Shown: piece by piece, positions 19,205 to 33,300 of the stretch
How positions within the stretch are numbered: position 1 is the first letter of the stretch
How the letters are laid out: every line of letters begins with the position of its first letter
Source of the DNA: Malachius bipustulatus
Taxonomy: Eukaryota; Arthropoda; Insecta; Coleoptera; Melyridae
Assembly (NCBI GenBank): GCA_910589415.1
Contig: OU342636.1
Coordinates: 45,709,735 to 45,773,734, forward strand
DNA: 64,000 bases
Direction of reading: 5' to 3'
Notes under the pieces: model-generated
Databases searched by the model: none
Told to the model about the DNA's origin: nothing
What the model saw: only the letters and a program-made list of their open reading frames with translations
Program-made: the position numbers and the translations under genes

Positions 19205-21950
19205 TTTTGATCTCGTTTTGTGAAAAAATTGAGGACTTTATGGTCCAACTGGATTAACTTTCCGACTCATATGGCAGTCGACTGTGTTCACACAAAATTA
19301 CGCCCCGTTCTGAAGACATCGATTTTTCCTGAAAATATGAAGCTCTGCAAATTTTTCAGATTTTTTTTTCTCTTCGATTTTGATGAAAATCTCTAGTCAG
19401 GCGATAGAAAGTGCGAGAAGTTCAGAACTGTAAGTGGTTTTTCTGTAGCTCTCCCCGTTTTTGAGATATGACCGTTTAAATTTGAAAATTTGCAAATTTT
19501 TTAGCTTTTCAAAATTTTTGATCTCGTTTTGTTAAAAAATTGAGGACTTTACGGTCCAACTGGATTAATTTTCCGACTCATATGGCAATCGACTGTGTTC
19601 ACACAAAATTACGTCCCGTTCTGAAGACATCGATTTTTCTTGAAAATATGAAGCTCTGCAAGTTTTTCAGAATTTTTTTTCTCTTCGATTTTGATGAAAA
19701 TCCCTAGTCAGGCGATAGAAAGTGCGAGAAGTTCAGAACTGTAAGTGGTTTTTCTGTAGCTCTCCCCGATTTTGAGATATGACCGTTTAAATTTGAAAAT
19801 TTGCAAATTTTTTAGCTTTTCAAAATTTTTGATCTCGTTTTGTGAAAAAACTGAGGACTTTACGGTCCAACTGGATTAATTTTCCGACTCATATGGCAAT
19901 CGACTGTGTTCACACAAAATTACGTCCCGTTCTGAAGACATCGATTTTTCCTGAAAATAAGAAGCTCTGCAAGTTTTTCAGAATTTTTTTTCTCTTCGAT
20001 TTTGATGAAAATCCCTAGTCAGGCGATAGAAAGTGCGAGAAGTTCAGAACTGTAAGTGGTTTTTCTGTAGCTCTCCCCGTTTTTGAGATATGACCGTTTA
20101 AATTTGAAAATTTGCAAACTTTTTAGCTTTTCAAAATTTTTGATCTCGTTTTGTGAAAAAATTGAGGACTTTACGGTCCAACTGGATTAATTTTCCGACT
20201 CATATGGCAGTCGACTATGTTCACACAAAATTACGCCCCGTTCTGAAGACATCGATTTTTCCTGAAAATATGAAGCTCTGCAAATTTTTCAGATTTTTTT
20301 TTCTCTTCGATTTTGATGAAAATCTCTAGTCAGGCGATAGAAAGTGCGAGAAGTTCAGAACTGTAAGTGGTTTTTCTGTAGCTCTCCCCGTTTTTGAGAT
20401 ATGACCGTTTAAATTTGAAAATTTGCAAATTTTTTAGCTTTTCAAAATTTTTGATCTCGTTTTGTTAAAAAATTGAGGACTTTACGGTCCAACTGGATTA
20501 ATTTTCCGACTCATATGGCAATCGACTGTGTTCACACAAAATTACGTCCCGTTCTGAAGACATCGATTTTTCCTGAAAATATGAAGCTCTGCAAGTTTTT
20601 CAGAATTTTTTTTCTCTTCGATTTTGATGAAAATCCCTAGTCAGGCGATAGAAAGTGCGAGAAGTTCAGAACTGTAAGTGGTTTTTCTGTAGCTCTCCCC
20701 GTTTTTGAGATATGACCGTTTAAATTTGAAAATTTGCAAATTTTTTAGCTTTTCAAAATTTTTGATCTCGTTTTGTGAAAAAACTGAGGACTTTACGGTC
20801 CAACTGGATTAATTTTCCGACTCATATGGCAATCGACTGTGTTCACATAAAATTACGTCCCGTTCTGAAGACATCGATTTTTCCTGAAAATATGAAGCTC
20901 TGCAAATTTTTCAGATTTTTTTTTCTCTTCGATTTTGATGAAAATCTCTAGTCAGGCGATAGAAAGTGCGAGAAGTTCAGAACTGTAAGTGGTTTTTCTG
21001 TAGCTCTCCCCGTTTTTGAGATATGACCGTTTAAATTTGAAAATTTGCAAATTTTTTAGCTTTTCAAAATTTTTGATCTCGTTTTGTGAAAAAACTGAGG
21101 ACTTTACGGTCCAACTGGATTAATTTTCCGACTCATATGGCAATCGACTGTGTTCACACAAAATTACGTCCCGTTCTGAAGACATCGATTTTTCCTGAAA
21201 ATATGAAGCTCTGCAAATTTTTCAGATTTTTTTTTCTCTTCGATTTTGATGAAAATCTCTAGTCAGGCGATAGAAAGTGCGAGAAGTTCAGAACTGTAAG
21301 TGGTTTTTCTGTAGCTCTCCCCGTTTTTGAGATATGACCGTTTAAATTTGAAAATTTGCAAACTTTTTAGCTTTTCAAAATTTTTGATCTCGTTTTGTGA
21401 AAAAATTGAGGACTTTACGGTCCAACTGGATTAATTTTCCGACTCATATGGCAGTCGACTATGTTCACACAAAATTACGCCCCGTTCTGAAGACATCGAT
21501 TTTTCCTGAAAATATGAAGCTCTGCAAATTTTTCAGATTTTTTTTTCTCTTCGATTTTGATGAAAATCTCTAGTCAGGCGATAGAAAGTGCGAGAAGTTC
21601 AGAACTGTAAGTGGTTTTTCTGTAGCTCTCCCCGTTTTTGAGATATGACCGTTTAAATTTGAAAATTTGCAAATTTTTTAGCTTTTCAAAATTTTTGATC
21701 TCGTTTTGTTAAAAAATTGAGGACTTTACGGTCCAACTAAATTAATTTTCCGACTCATATGGCAATCGACTGTGTTCACACAAAATTACGTCCCGTTCTG
21801 AAGACATCGATTTTTCCTGAAAATATGAAGCTCTGCAAGTTTTTCAGAATTTTTTTTCTCTTCGATTTTGATGAAAATCCCTAGTCAGGCGATAGAAAGT
21901 GCGAGAAGTTTAGAACTGTAAGTGGTTTTTCTGTAGCTCTCCCCGTTTTT
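19205..21950 (+). repeat. Multi-monomer block B (LINE-free homologue of block A)
   Basis: Markers TTTATGGTCC (19,238), GTTAAAAA (19,531), CAAACT (20,115), GTTAAAAA (20,464), CAAACT (21,359) and GTTAAAAA (21,708) repeat block A's order. At the site matching the LINE insertion (about 20,715-20,735) the monomer junction GACCGTTTAAATTTGAAAAT is intact. Block B is therefore either the pre-insertion state or a copy made before the LINE arrived. Confidence 0.85.
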
Positions 21951-22826
21951 GAGATATGACCGTTTAAATTTGAAAATTTGCAAATTTTTTAGCTTTTCAA
22001 AATTTTTGATCTCGTTTTGTGAAAAAACTGAGGACTTTACGGTCCAACTGGATTAATTTTCCGACTCATATGGCAATCGACTGTGTTCACACAAAATTAC
22101 GTCCCGTTCTGAAGACATCGATTTTTCCTGAAAATATGAAGCTCTGCAAATTTTTCAGATTTTTTTTTCTCTTCGATTTTGATGAAAATCTCTAGTCAGG
22201 CGATAGAAAGTGCGAGAAGTTCAGAACTGTAAGTGGTTTTCTGTAGCTCTCCCCGTTTTTGAGATATGACCGTTTAAATTTGAAAATTTGCAAATTTTTT
22301 AGCTTTTCAAAATTTTTGATCTCGTTTTGTGAAAAAACTGAGGACTTTACGGTCCAACTGGATTAATTTTCCGACTCATATGGCAATCGACTGTGTTCAC
22401 ACAAAATTACGTCCCGTTCTGAAGACATCGATTTTTCCTGAAAATATGAAGCTCTGCAAGTTTTTCAGAATTTTTTTTCTCTTCGATTTTGATGAAAATC
22501 CCTAGTCAGGCGATAGAAAGTGCGAGAAGTTCAGAACTGTAAGTGGTTTTTCTGTAGCTCTCCCCGTTTTGAAGATATGACCGTTTAAATTTTAAAATTT
22601 GCAATTTTTTTAGCTTTTCAAAATTTTTGATCTCGTTTTGTGAAAAAACTGAGGACTTTACGGTCCAACTGGATTAATTTTCCGACTCATATGGCAATCG
22701 ACTGTGTTCACACAAAATTACGTCCCGTTCTGAAGACATCGATTTTTCCTGAAAATATGAAGCTCTGCAAGTTTTTCAGAATTTTTTTTCTCTTCGATTT
22801 TGATGAAAATCTCTAGTCAGGCGATG

Positions 22827-25800
22827 GAAAGTGCGGGAAGTTCAGAACTGTAAGTGGTTTTTCTGTAGCTCTCCCCGTTTTTGAGATATGACCGTTTAAA
22901 TTTGAAAATTTGCAAATTTTTTAGCTTTTCAAAATTTTTGATCTCGTTTTGTGAAAAAACTGAGGACTTTACGGTCCAACTGGATTAATTTTCCGACTCA
23001 TATGGCAATCGACTAGATTCACACAAAATTACGTCCCGTTCTGAAGACATCGATTTTTCCTGAAAATATGAAGCTCTGCAAATTTTTCAGATTTTTTTTT
23101 CTCTTCGATTTTGATGAAAATCCCTAGTCAGGCGATAGAAAGTGCGAGAAGTTCAGAACTGTAAGTGGTTTTTCTGTAGCTCTCCCCGTTTTTGAGATAT
23201 GACCGTTTAAATTTGAAAATTTGCAAATTTTTTAGCTTTTCAAAATTTTTGATCTCGTTTTGTGAAAAAACTGAGGACTTTACGGTCCAACTGGATTAAT
23301 TTTCCGACTTATATGGCAATCGACTGTGTTCACACAAAATTACGTCCCGTTCTGAAGACATCGATTTTTCCTGAAAATAAGAAGCTCTGCAAGTTTTTCA
23401 GAATTTTTTTTCTCTTCGATTTTGATGAAAATCCCTAGTCAGGCGATAGAAAGTGCGAGAAGTTCAGAACTGTAAGTGGTTTTTCTGTAGCTCTCCCCGT
23501 TTTTGAGATATGATCGTTTAAATTTGAAAATTTGCAAATTTTTTAGCTTTTCAAAATTTTTGATCTCGTTTTGTGAAAAAACTGAGGACTTTACGGTCCA
23601 ACTGGATTAATTTTCCGACTCATATGCCAATCGACTGTGTTCACACAAAATTACGTCCCGTTCTGAAGACATCGATTTTTCCTGAAAATATGAAGCTCTG
23701 CAAGTTTTTCAGAATTTTTTTTCTCTTCGATTTTGATGAAAATCCCTAGTCAGGCGATAGAAAGTGCGAGAAGTTCAGAACTGTAAGTGGTTTTTCTGTA
23801 GCTCTCCCCGTTTTGAAGATATGACCGTTTAAATTTGAAAATTTGCAATTTTTTTAGCTTTTCAAAATTTTTGATCTCGTTTTGTGAAAAAATTGAGGAC
23901 TTTACGGTCCAACTGGATTAATTTTCCGACTCATATGGCAATCGACTGTGTTCACACAAAATTACGTCCCGTTCTGAAGACATCGATTTTTCCTGAAAAT
24001 ATGAAGCTCTGCAAGTTTTTCAGAATTTTTTTTCTCTTCGATTTTGATGAAAATCCCTAGTCAGGCGATAGAAAGTGCGAGAAGTTCAGAACTGTAAGTG
24101 GTTTTTCTGTAGCTCTCCCCGTTTTTGAGATATGGAGATATGACCGTTTAAATTTGAAAATTTGCAAATTTTTTAGCTTTTCAAAATTTTTGATCTCGTT
24201 TTGTGAAAAAACTGAGGACTTTACGGTCCAACTGGATTAATTTTCCGACTCATATGGCAATCGACTGTGTTCACACAAAATTACGTCCCGTTCTGAAGAC
24301 ATCGAATTTTCCTGAAAATATGAAGCTCTGCAAGTTTTTCAGAATTTTTTTTCTCTTCGATTTTGATGAAAATCCCTAGTCAGGCGATAGAAAGTGCGAG
24401 AAGTTCAGAACTGTAAGTGGTTTTTCTGTAGCTCTCCCCGTTTTGAAGATATGACCGTTTAAATTTGAAAATTTGCAATTTTTTTAGCTTTTCAAAATTT
24501 TTGATCTCGTTTTGTGAAAAAACTGAGGACTTTACGGTCCAACTGGATTAATTTTCCGACTCATATGGCAATCGACTGTGTTCACACAAAATTACGTCCC
24601 GTTCTGAAGACATCGATTTTTCCTGAAAATATGAAGCTCTGCAAGTTTTTCAGATTTTTTTTTCTCTTCGATTTTGATGAAAATCTCTAGTCAGGCGATA
24701 GAAAGTGCGGGAAGTTCAGAACTGTAAGTGGTTTTTCTGTAGCTCTCCCCGTTTTTGAGATATGACCGTTTAAATTTGGAAATTTGCAAATTTTTTAGCT
24801 TTTCAAAATTTTTTATCTCGTTTTGTGAAAAAACTGAGGACTTTACGGTCCAACTGGATTAATTTTCCGACTCATATGGCAATCGACTAGATTCACACAA
24901 AATTACGTCCCGTTCTGAAGACATCGATTTTTCCTGAAAATATGAAGCTCTGCAAATTTTTCAGATTTTTTTTTCTCTTCGATTTTGATGAAAATCCCTA
25001 GTCAGGCGATAGAAAGTGCGAGAAGTTCAGAACTGTAAGTGGTTTTTCTGTAGCTCTCCCCGTTTTTGAGATATGACCGTTTAAATTTGAAAATTTGCAA
25101 ATTTTTAGCTTTTCAAAATTTTTGATCTCGTTTTGTGAAAAAACTGAGGACTTTACGGTCCAACTGGATTAATTTTCCGACTAATATGGCAATCGACTGT
25201 GTTCACACAAAATTACGTCCCGTTCTGAAGACATCGATTTTTCCTGAAAATAAGAAGCTCTGCAAGTTTTTCAGAATTTTTTTTCTCTTCGATTTTGATG
25301 AAAATCCCTAGTCAGGCGATAGAAAGTGCGAGAAGTTCAGAACTGTAAGTGGTTTTTCTGTAGCTCTCCCCGTTTTTGAGATATGACCGTTTAAATTTGA
25401 AAATTTGCAAATTTTTTAGCTTTTCAAAATTTTTGATCTCGTTTTGTGAAAAAACTGAGGACTTTACGGTCCAACTGGATTAATTTTCCGACTCATATGC
25501 CAATCGACTGTGTTCACACAAAATTACGTCCCGTTCTGAAGACATCGATTTTTCCTGAAAATATGAAGCTCTGCAAGTTTTTCAGAATTTTTTTTCTCTT
25601 CGATTTTGATGAAAATCCCTAGTCAGGCGATAGAAAGTGCGAGAAGTTCAGAACTGTAAGTGGTTTTTCTGTAGCTCTCCCCGTTTTTGAGATATGATCG
25701 TTTAAATTTGAAAATTTGCAAATTTTTTAGCTTTTCAAAATTTTTGATCTCGTTTTGTGAAAAAACTGAGGACTTTACGGTCCAACTGGATTAATTTTCC

Positions 25801-27372
25801 GACTCATATGGCAATCGACTGTGTTCACACAAAATTACGTCCCGTTCTGAAGACATCGATTTTTCCTGAAAATATGAAGCTCTGCAAGTTTTTCAGAATT
25901 TTTTTTCTCTTCGATTTTGATGAAAATCCCTAGTCAGGCGATAGAAAGTGCGAGAAGTTTAGAACTGTAAGTGGTTTTTCTGTAGCTCTCCCCGTTTTTG
26001 AGATATGACCGTTTAAATTTGAAAATTTGCAAATTTTTTAGCTTTTCAAAATTTTTGATCTCGTTTTGTTAAAAAATTGAGGACTTTACGGTCCAACTGG
26101 ATTAATTTTCCGACTCATATGGCAGTCGACTGTGTTCACACAAAATTACGCCCCGTTCTGAAGACATCGATTTTTCCTGAAAATATGAAGCTCTGCAAAT
26201 TTTTCAGATTTTTTTTTCTCTTCGATTTTGATGAAAATCTCTAGTCAGGCGATAGAAAGTGCGAGAAGTTCAGAACTGTAAGTGGTTTTTCTGTAGCTCT
26301 CCCCGTTTTTGAGATATGACCGTTTAAATTTGAAAATTTGCAAATTTTTTAGCTTTTCAAAATTTTTGATCTCGTTTTGTGAAAAAACTGAGGACTTTAC
26401 GGTCCAACTGGATTAATTTTCCGACTCATATGGCAATCGACTGTGTTCACACAAAATTACGTCCCGTTCTGAAGACATCGATTTTTCCTGAAAATATGAA
26501 GCTCTGCAAGTTTTTCAGAATTTTTTTTCTCTTCGATTTTGATGAAAATCCCTAGTCAGGCGATAGAAAGTGCGAGAAGCTCAGAACTGTAAGTGGTTTT
26601 TCTGTAGCTTTCCCCGTTTTTGAGATATGACCGTTTAAATTTGAAAATTTGCAAATTTTTTAGCTTTTCAAAATTTTTGATCTCGTTTTGTGAAAAAACT
26701 GAGGACTTTACGGTCCAACTGGATTAATTTTCCGACTCATATGGCAATCGACTGTGTTCACACAAAATTACGTCCCGTTCTGAAGACATCGATTTTTCCT
26801 GAAAATATGAAGCTCTGCAAGTTTTTCAGAATTTTTTTTCTCTTCGATTTTGATGAAAATCCCTAGTCAGGCGATAGAAAGTGCGAGAAGTTCAGAACTG
26901 TAAGTGGTTTTTCTGTAGCTCTCCCCGTTTTGAAGATATGACCGTTTAAATTTGAAAATTTGCAATTTTTTTAGCTTTTCAAAATTTTTGATCTCGTTTT
27001 GTGAAAAAATTGAGGACTTTACGGTCCAACTGGATTAATTTTCCGACTCATATGTCAGTCGACTGTGTTCACACAAAATTACGCCCCGTTCTGAAGACAT
27101 CGATTTTTCCTGAAAATATGAAGCTCTGCAAATTTTTCAGATTTTTTTTTCTCTTCGATTTTGATGAAAATCTCTAGTCAGGCGATAGAAAGTGCGGGAA
27201 GTTCAGAACTGTAAGTGGTTTTTCTGTAGCTCTCCCCGTTTTTGAGATATGACCGTTTAAATTTGAAAATTTGCAAATTTTTTAGCTTTTCAAAATTTTT
27301 GATCTCGTTTTGTGAAAAAACTGAGGACTTTACGGTCCAACTGGATTAATTTTCCGACTCATATGGCAATCG
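22827..27372 (+). repeat. Run of shorter block duplications (6 and 8 monomers)
   Basis: The rare variant CGACTAGATTC occurs at 23,011, 24,885 and 27,372. Each is preceded about one half monomer earlier by the variant GCGGGAAGTTC (22,83x, 24,70x and 27,193). The variant ATGCCAATCG occurs at 23,634, 25,497 and 27,985. Spacings of about 1,863-1,874 bp (6 monomers) and 2,487-2,488 bp (8 monomers) show the same block copied in tandem with different monomer counts. This is the local source of the motif that opens each 16-kb unit. Confidence 0.8.
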
Positions 27373-30300
27373 ACTAGATTCACACAAAATTACGTCCCGT
27401 TCTGAAGACATCGATTTTTCCTGAAAATATGAAGCTCTGCAAATTTTTCAGATTTTTTTTTCTCTTCGATTTTGATGAAAATCCCTAGTCAGGCGATAGA
27501 AAGTGTGAGAAGTTCAGAACTGTAAGTGGTTTTTCTGTAGCTCTCCCCGTTTTTGAGATATGACCGTTTAAATTTGAAAATTTGCAAATTTTTTAGCTTT
27601 TCAAAATTTTTGATCTCGTTTTGTGAAAAAACTGAGGACTTTACGGTCCAACTGGATTAATTTTCCGACTTATATGGCAATCGACTGTGTTCACACAAAA
27701 TTACGTCCCGTTCTGAAGACATCGATTTTTCCTGAAAATATGAAGCTCTGCAAGTTTTTCAGAATTTTTTTTCTCTTCGATTTTGATGAAAATCCCTAGT
27801 CAGGCGATAGAAAGTGCGAGAAGTTCAGAACTATAAGTGGTTTTTCTGTAGCTCTCCCCGTTTTTGAGATATGACCGTTTAAATTTGAAAATTTGCAAAT
27901 TTTTTAGCTTTTCAAAATTTTTGATCTCGTTTTGTGAAAAAACTGAGGACTTTACGGTCCAACTGGATTAATTTTCCGACTCATATGCCAATCGACTGTG
28001 TTCACACAAAATTACGTCCCGTTCTGAAGACATCGATTTTTCCTGAAAATATGAAGCTCTGCAAGTTTTTCAGAATTTTTTTTCTCTTCGATTTTGATGA
28101 AAATCCCTAGTCAGGCGATAGAAAGTGCGAGAAGTTCAGAACTGTAAGTGGTTTTTCTGTAGCTCTCCCCGTTTTTGAGATATGATCGTTTAAATTTGAA
28201 AATTTGCAAATTTTTTAGCTTTTCAAAATTTTTGATCTCGTTTTGTGAAAAAACTGAGGACTTTACGGTCCAACTGGATTAATTTTCCGACTCATATGGC
28301 AATCGACTGTGTTCACACAAAATTACGTCCCGTTCTGAAGACATCGATTTTTCCTGAAAATATGAAGCTCTGCAAGTTTTTCAGAATTTTTTTTCTCTTC
28401 GATTTTGATGAAAATCCCTAGTCAGGCGATAGAAAGTGCGAGAAGTTCAGAACTGTAAGTGGTTTTTCTGTAGCTCTCCCCGTTTTTGAGATATGACCGT
28501 TTAAATTTGAAAATTTGCAAATTTTTTAGCTTTTCAAAATTTTTGATCTCGTTTTGTGAAAAAATTGAGGACTTTACGGTCCAACTGGATTAATTTTTCG
28601 ACTCATATGGCAGTCGACTGTGTTCACACAAAATTACGCCCCGTTCTGAAGACATCGATTTTTCCTGAAAATATGAAGCTCTGCAAATTTTTCAGATTTT
28701 TTTTTCTCTTCGATTTTGATGAAAATCTCTAGTCAGGCGATAGAAAGTGCGAGAAGTTCAGAACTGTAAGTGGTTTTTCTGTAGCTCTCCCCGTTTTTGA
28801 GATATGACCGTTTAAATTTGAAAATTTGCAAATTTTTTAGCTTTTCAAAATTTTTGATCTCGTTTTGTGAAAAAACTGAGGACTTTACGGTCCAACTGGA
28901 TTAATTTTCCGACTCATATGGCAATCGACTGTGTTCACACAAAATTACGTCCCGTTCTGAAGACATCGATTTTTCCTGAAAATATGAAGCTCTGCAAGTT
29001 TTTCAGAATTTTTTTTCTCTTCGATTTTGATGAAAATCCCTAGTCAGGCGATAGAAAGTGCGAGAAGTTCAGAACTGTAAGTGGTTTTTCTGTAGCTCTC
29101 CCCGTTTTTGAGATATGACCGTTTAAATTTGAAAATTTGCAAATTTTTTAGCTTTTCAAAATTTTTGATCTCGTTTTGTGAAAAAACTGAGGACTTTACG
29201 GTCCAACTGGATTAATTTTCCGACTCATATGGCAATCGACTGTGTGCACACAAAATTACGTCCCGTTCTGAAGACATCGATTTTTCCTGTAAATATGAAG
29301 CTCTGCAAGTTTTTCAGAATTTTTTTTCTCTTCGATTTTGATGAAAATCCCTAGTCAGGCGATAGAAAGTGCGAGAAGTTCAGAACTGTAAGTGGTTTTT
29401 CTGTAGCTCTCCCCGTTTTGAAGATATGACCGTTTAAATTTGAAAATTTGCAATTTTTTTAGCTTTTCAAAATTTTTGATCTCGTTTTGTGAAAAAATTG
29501 AGGACTTTACGGTCCAACTGGATTAATTTTCCGACTCATATGGCAGTCGACTGTGTTCACACAAAATTACGCCCCGTTCTGAAGACATCGATTTTTCCTG
29601 AAAATATGAAGCTCTGCAAATTTTTCAGATTTTTTTTTCTCTTCGATTTTGATGAAAATCTCTAGTCAAGCGATAGAAAGTGCGAGAAGTTCAGAACTGT
29701 AAGTGGTTTTTCTGTAGCTCTCCCCGTTTTTGAGATATGACCGTTTAAATTTGAAAATTTGCAAATTTTTTAGCTTTTAAAAATTTTTGATCTCGTTTTG
29801 TGAAAAAACTGAGGACTTTACGGTCCAACTGGATTAATTTTCCGACTTATATGGCAATCGACTGTGTTCACACAAAATTACGTCCCGTTCTGAAGACATC
29901 GATTTTTCCTGAAAATATGAAGCTCTGCAAGTTTTTCAGAATTTTTTTTCTCTTCGATTTTGATGAAAATCTCTAGTCAGGCGATAGAAAGTGCGAGAAG
30001 TTTAGAACTGTAAGTGGTTTTTCTGTAGCTCTCCCCGTTTTTGAGATATGACCGTTTAAATTTGAAAATTTGCAAATTTTTTAGCTTTTCAAAATTTTTG
30101 ATCTCGTTTTGTGAAAAAACTGAGGACTTTACGGTCCAACTGGATTAATTTTCCGACTCATATGGCAATCGACTGTGTTCACACAAAATTACGTCCCGTT
30201 CTGAAGACATCGATTTTTCCTGAAAATATGAAGCTCTGCAAGTTTTTCAGAATTTTTTTTCTCTTCGATTTTGATGAAAATCCCTAGTCAGGCGATAGAA

Positions 30301-33300
30301 AGTGCGAGAAGTTCAGAACTGTAAGTGGTTTTTCTGTAGCTCTCCCCGTTTTTGAGATATGACCGTTTAAATTTGAAAATTTGCAAATTTTTTAGCTTTT
30401 CAAAATTTTTGATCTCGTTTTGTGAAAAAACTGAGGACTTTACGGTCCAACTGGATTAATTTTCCGACTCATATGGCAATCGACTGTGTGCACACAAAAT
30501 TACGTCCCGTTCTGAAGACATCGATTTTTCCTGTAAATATGAAGCTCTGCAAGTTTTTCAGAATTTTTTTTCTCTTCGATTTTGATGAAAATACCTAGTC
30601 AGGCGATAGAAAGTGCGAGAAGTTCAGAACTGTAAGTGGTTTTTCTGTAGCTCTCCCCGTTTTGAAGATATGACCGTTTAAATTTGAAAATTTGCAATTT
30701 TTTTAGCTTTTCAAAATTTTTGATCTCGTTTTGTGAAAAAATTGAGGACTTTACGGTCCAACTGGATTAATTTTCCGACTCATATGTCAGTCGACTGTGT
30801 TCACACAAAATTACGCCCCGTTCTGAAGACATCGATTTTTCCTGAAAATATGAAGCTCTGCAAATTTTTCAGATTTTTTTTTCTCTTCGATTTTGATGAA
30901 AATCTCTAGTCAAGCGATAGAAAGTGCGAGAAGTTCAGAACTGTAAGTGGTTTTTCTGTAGCTCTCCCCGTTTTTGAGATATGACCGTTTAAATTTGAAA
31001 ATTTGCAAATTTTTTAGCTTTTCAAAATTTTTGATCTCGTTTTGTGAAAAAACTGAGGACTTTACGGTCCAACTGGATTAATTTTCCGACTCATATGGCA
31101 ATCGACTGTGTTCACACAAAATTACGTCCCGTTCTGAAGACATCGATTTTTCCTGAAAATATGAAGCTCTGAAAATTTTTCAGATTTTTTTTTCTCTTCG
31201 ATTTTGATGAAAATCCCTAGTCAGGCGATAGAAAGTGCGAGAAGTTCAGAACTGTAAGTGGTTTTTCTGTAGCTCTCCCCGTTTTTGAGATATGACCGTT
31301 TAAATTTGAAAATTTGCAAATTTTTTAGCTTTTAAAAATTTTTGATCTCGTTTTGTGAAAAAACTGAGGACTTTACGGTCCAACTGGATTAATTTTCCGA
31401 CTTATATGGCAATCGACTGTGTTCACACAAAATTACGTCCCGTTCTGAAGACATCGATTTTTCCTGAAAATATGAAGCTCTGCAAGTTTTTCAGAATTTT
31501 TTTTCTCTTCGATTTTGATGAAAATCTCTAGTCAGGCGATAGAAAGTGCGAGAAGTTTAGAACTGTAAGTGGTTTTTCTGTAGCTCTCCCCGTTTTTGAG
31601 ATATGACCGTTTAAATTTGAAAATTTGCAAATTTTTTAGCTTTTCAAAATTTTTGATCTCGTTTTGTTAAAAAATTGAGGACTTTACGCTCCAACTGGAT
31701 TAATTTTCCGACTCATATGGCAGTCGACTGTGTTCACACAAAATTACGCCCCGTTCTGAAGACATCGATTTTTCCTGAAAATATGAAGCTCTGCACATTT
31801 TTCAGATTTTTTTTTCTCTTCGATTTTGATGAAAATCTCTAGTCAGGCGATAGAAAGTGCGAGAAGTTCAGAACTGTAAGTGGTTTTTCTGTAGCTCTCC
31901 CCGTTTTTGAGATATGACCGTTTAAATTTGAAAATTTGCAAATTTTTTAGCTTTTCAAAATTTTTGATCTCGTTTTGTTAAAAAATTGAGGACTTTACGG
32001 TCCAACTGGATTAATTTTCCGACTCATATGGCAGTCGACTGTGTTCACACAAAATTACGCCCCGTTCTGAAGACATCGATTTTTCCTGAAAATATGAAGC
32101 TCTGCAAATTTTTCAGATTTTTTTTCTCTTCGATTTTGATGAAAATCTCTAGTCAGGCGATAGAAAGTGCGAGAAGTTCAGAACTGTAAGTGGTTTTTCT
32201 GTAGCTCTCCCCGTTTTTGAGATATGACCGTTTAAATTTGAAAATTTGCAAATTTTTTAGCTTTTCAAAATTTTTGATCTCGTTTTGTGAAAAAACTGAG
32301 GACTTTACGGTCCAACTGGATTAATTTTCCGACTCATATGGCAATCGACTGTGTTCACACAAAATTACGTCCCGTTCTGAAGACATCGATTTTTCCTGAA
32401 AATATGAAGCTCTGCAAGTTTTTCAGAATTTTTTTTCTCTTCGATTTTGATGAAAATCCCTAGTCAGGCGATAGAAAGTGCGAGAAGCTCAGAACTGTAA
32501 GTGGTTTTTCTGTAGCTCTCCCCGTTTTTGAGATATGACCGTTTAAATTTGAAAATTTGCAAATTTTTTAGCTTTTCAAAATTTTTGATCTCGTTTTGTG
32601 AAAAAACTGAGGACTTTACGGTCCAACTGGATTAATTTTCCGACTCATATGCCAATCGACTGTGTTCACACAAAATTACGTCCCGTTCTGAAGACATCGA
32701 TTTTTCCTGAAAATATGAAGCTCTGCAAGTTTTTCAGAATTTTTTTTCTCTTCGATTTTGATGAAAATCCCTAGTCAGGCGATAGAAAGTGCGAGAAGTT
32801 CAGAACTGTAAGTGGTTTTTCTGTAGCTCTCCCCGTTTTTGAGATATGATCGTTTAAATTTGAAAATTTGCAAATTTTTTAGCTTTTCAAAATTTTTGAT
32901 CTCGTTTTGTGAAAAAACTGAGGACTTTACGGTCCAACTGGATTAATTTTCCGACTCATATGTCAATCGACTGTGTTCACACAAAATTACGTCCCGTTCT
33001 GAAGACATCGATTTTTCCTGAAAATATGAAGCTCTGCAAGTTTTTCAGAATTTTTTTTCTCTTCGATTTTGATGAAAATCCCTAGTCAGGCGATAGAAAG
33101 TGCGAGAAGTTCAGAACTGTAAGTGGTTTTTCTGTAGCTCTCCCCGTTTTTGAGATATGACCGTTTAAATTTGAAAATTTGCAAATTTTTTAGCTTTTCA
33201 AAATTTTTGATCTCGTTTTGTGAAAAAACTGAGGACTTTACGGTCCAACTGGATTAATTTTCCGACTCATATGGCAGTCGACTGTGTTCACACAAAATTA

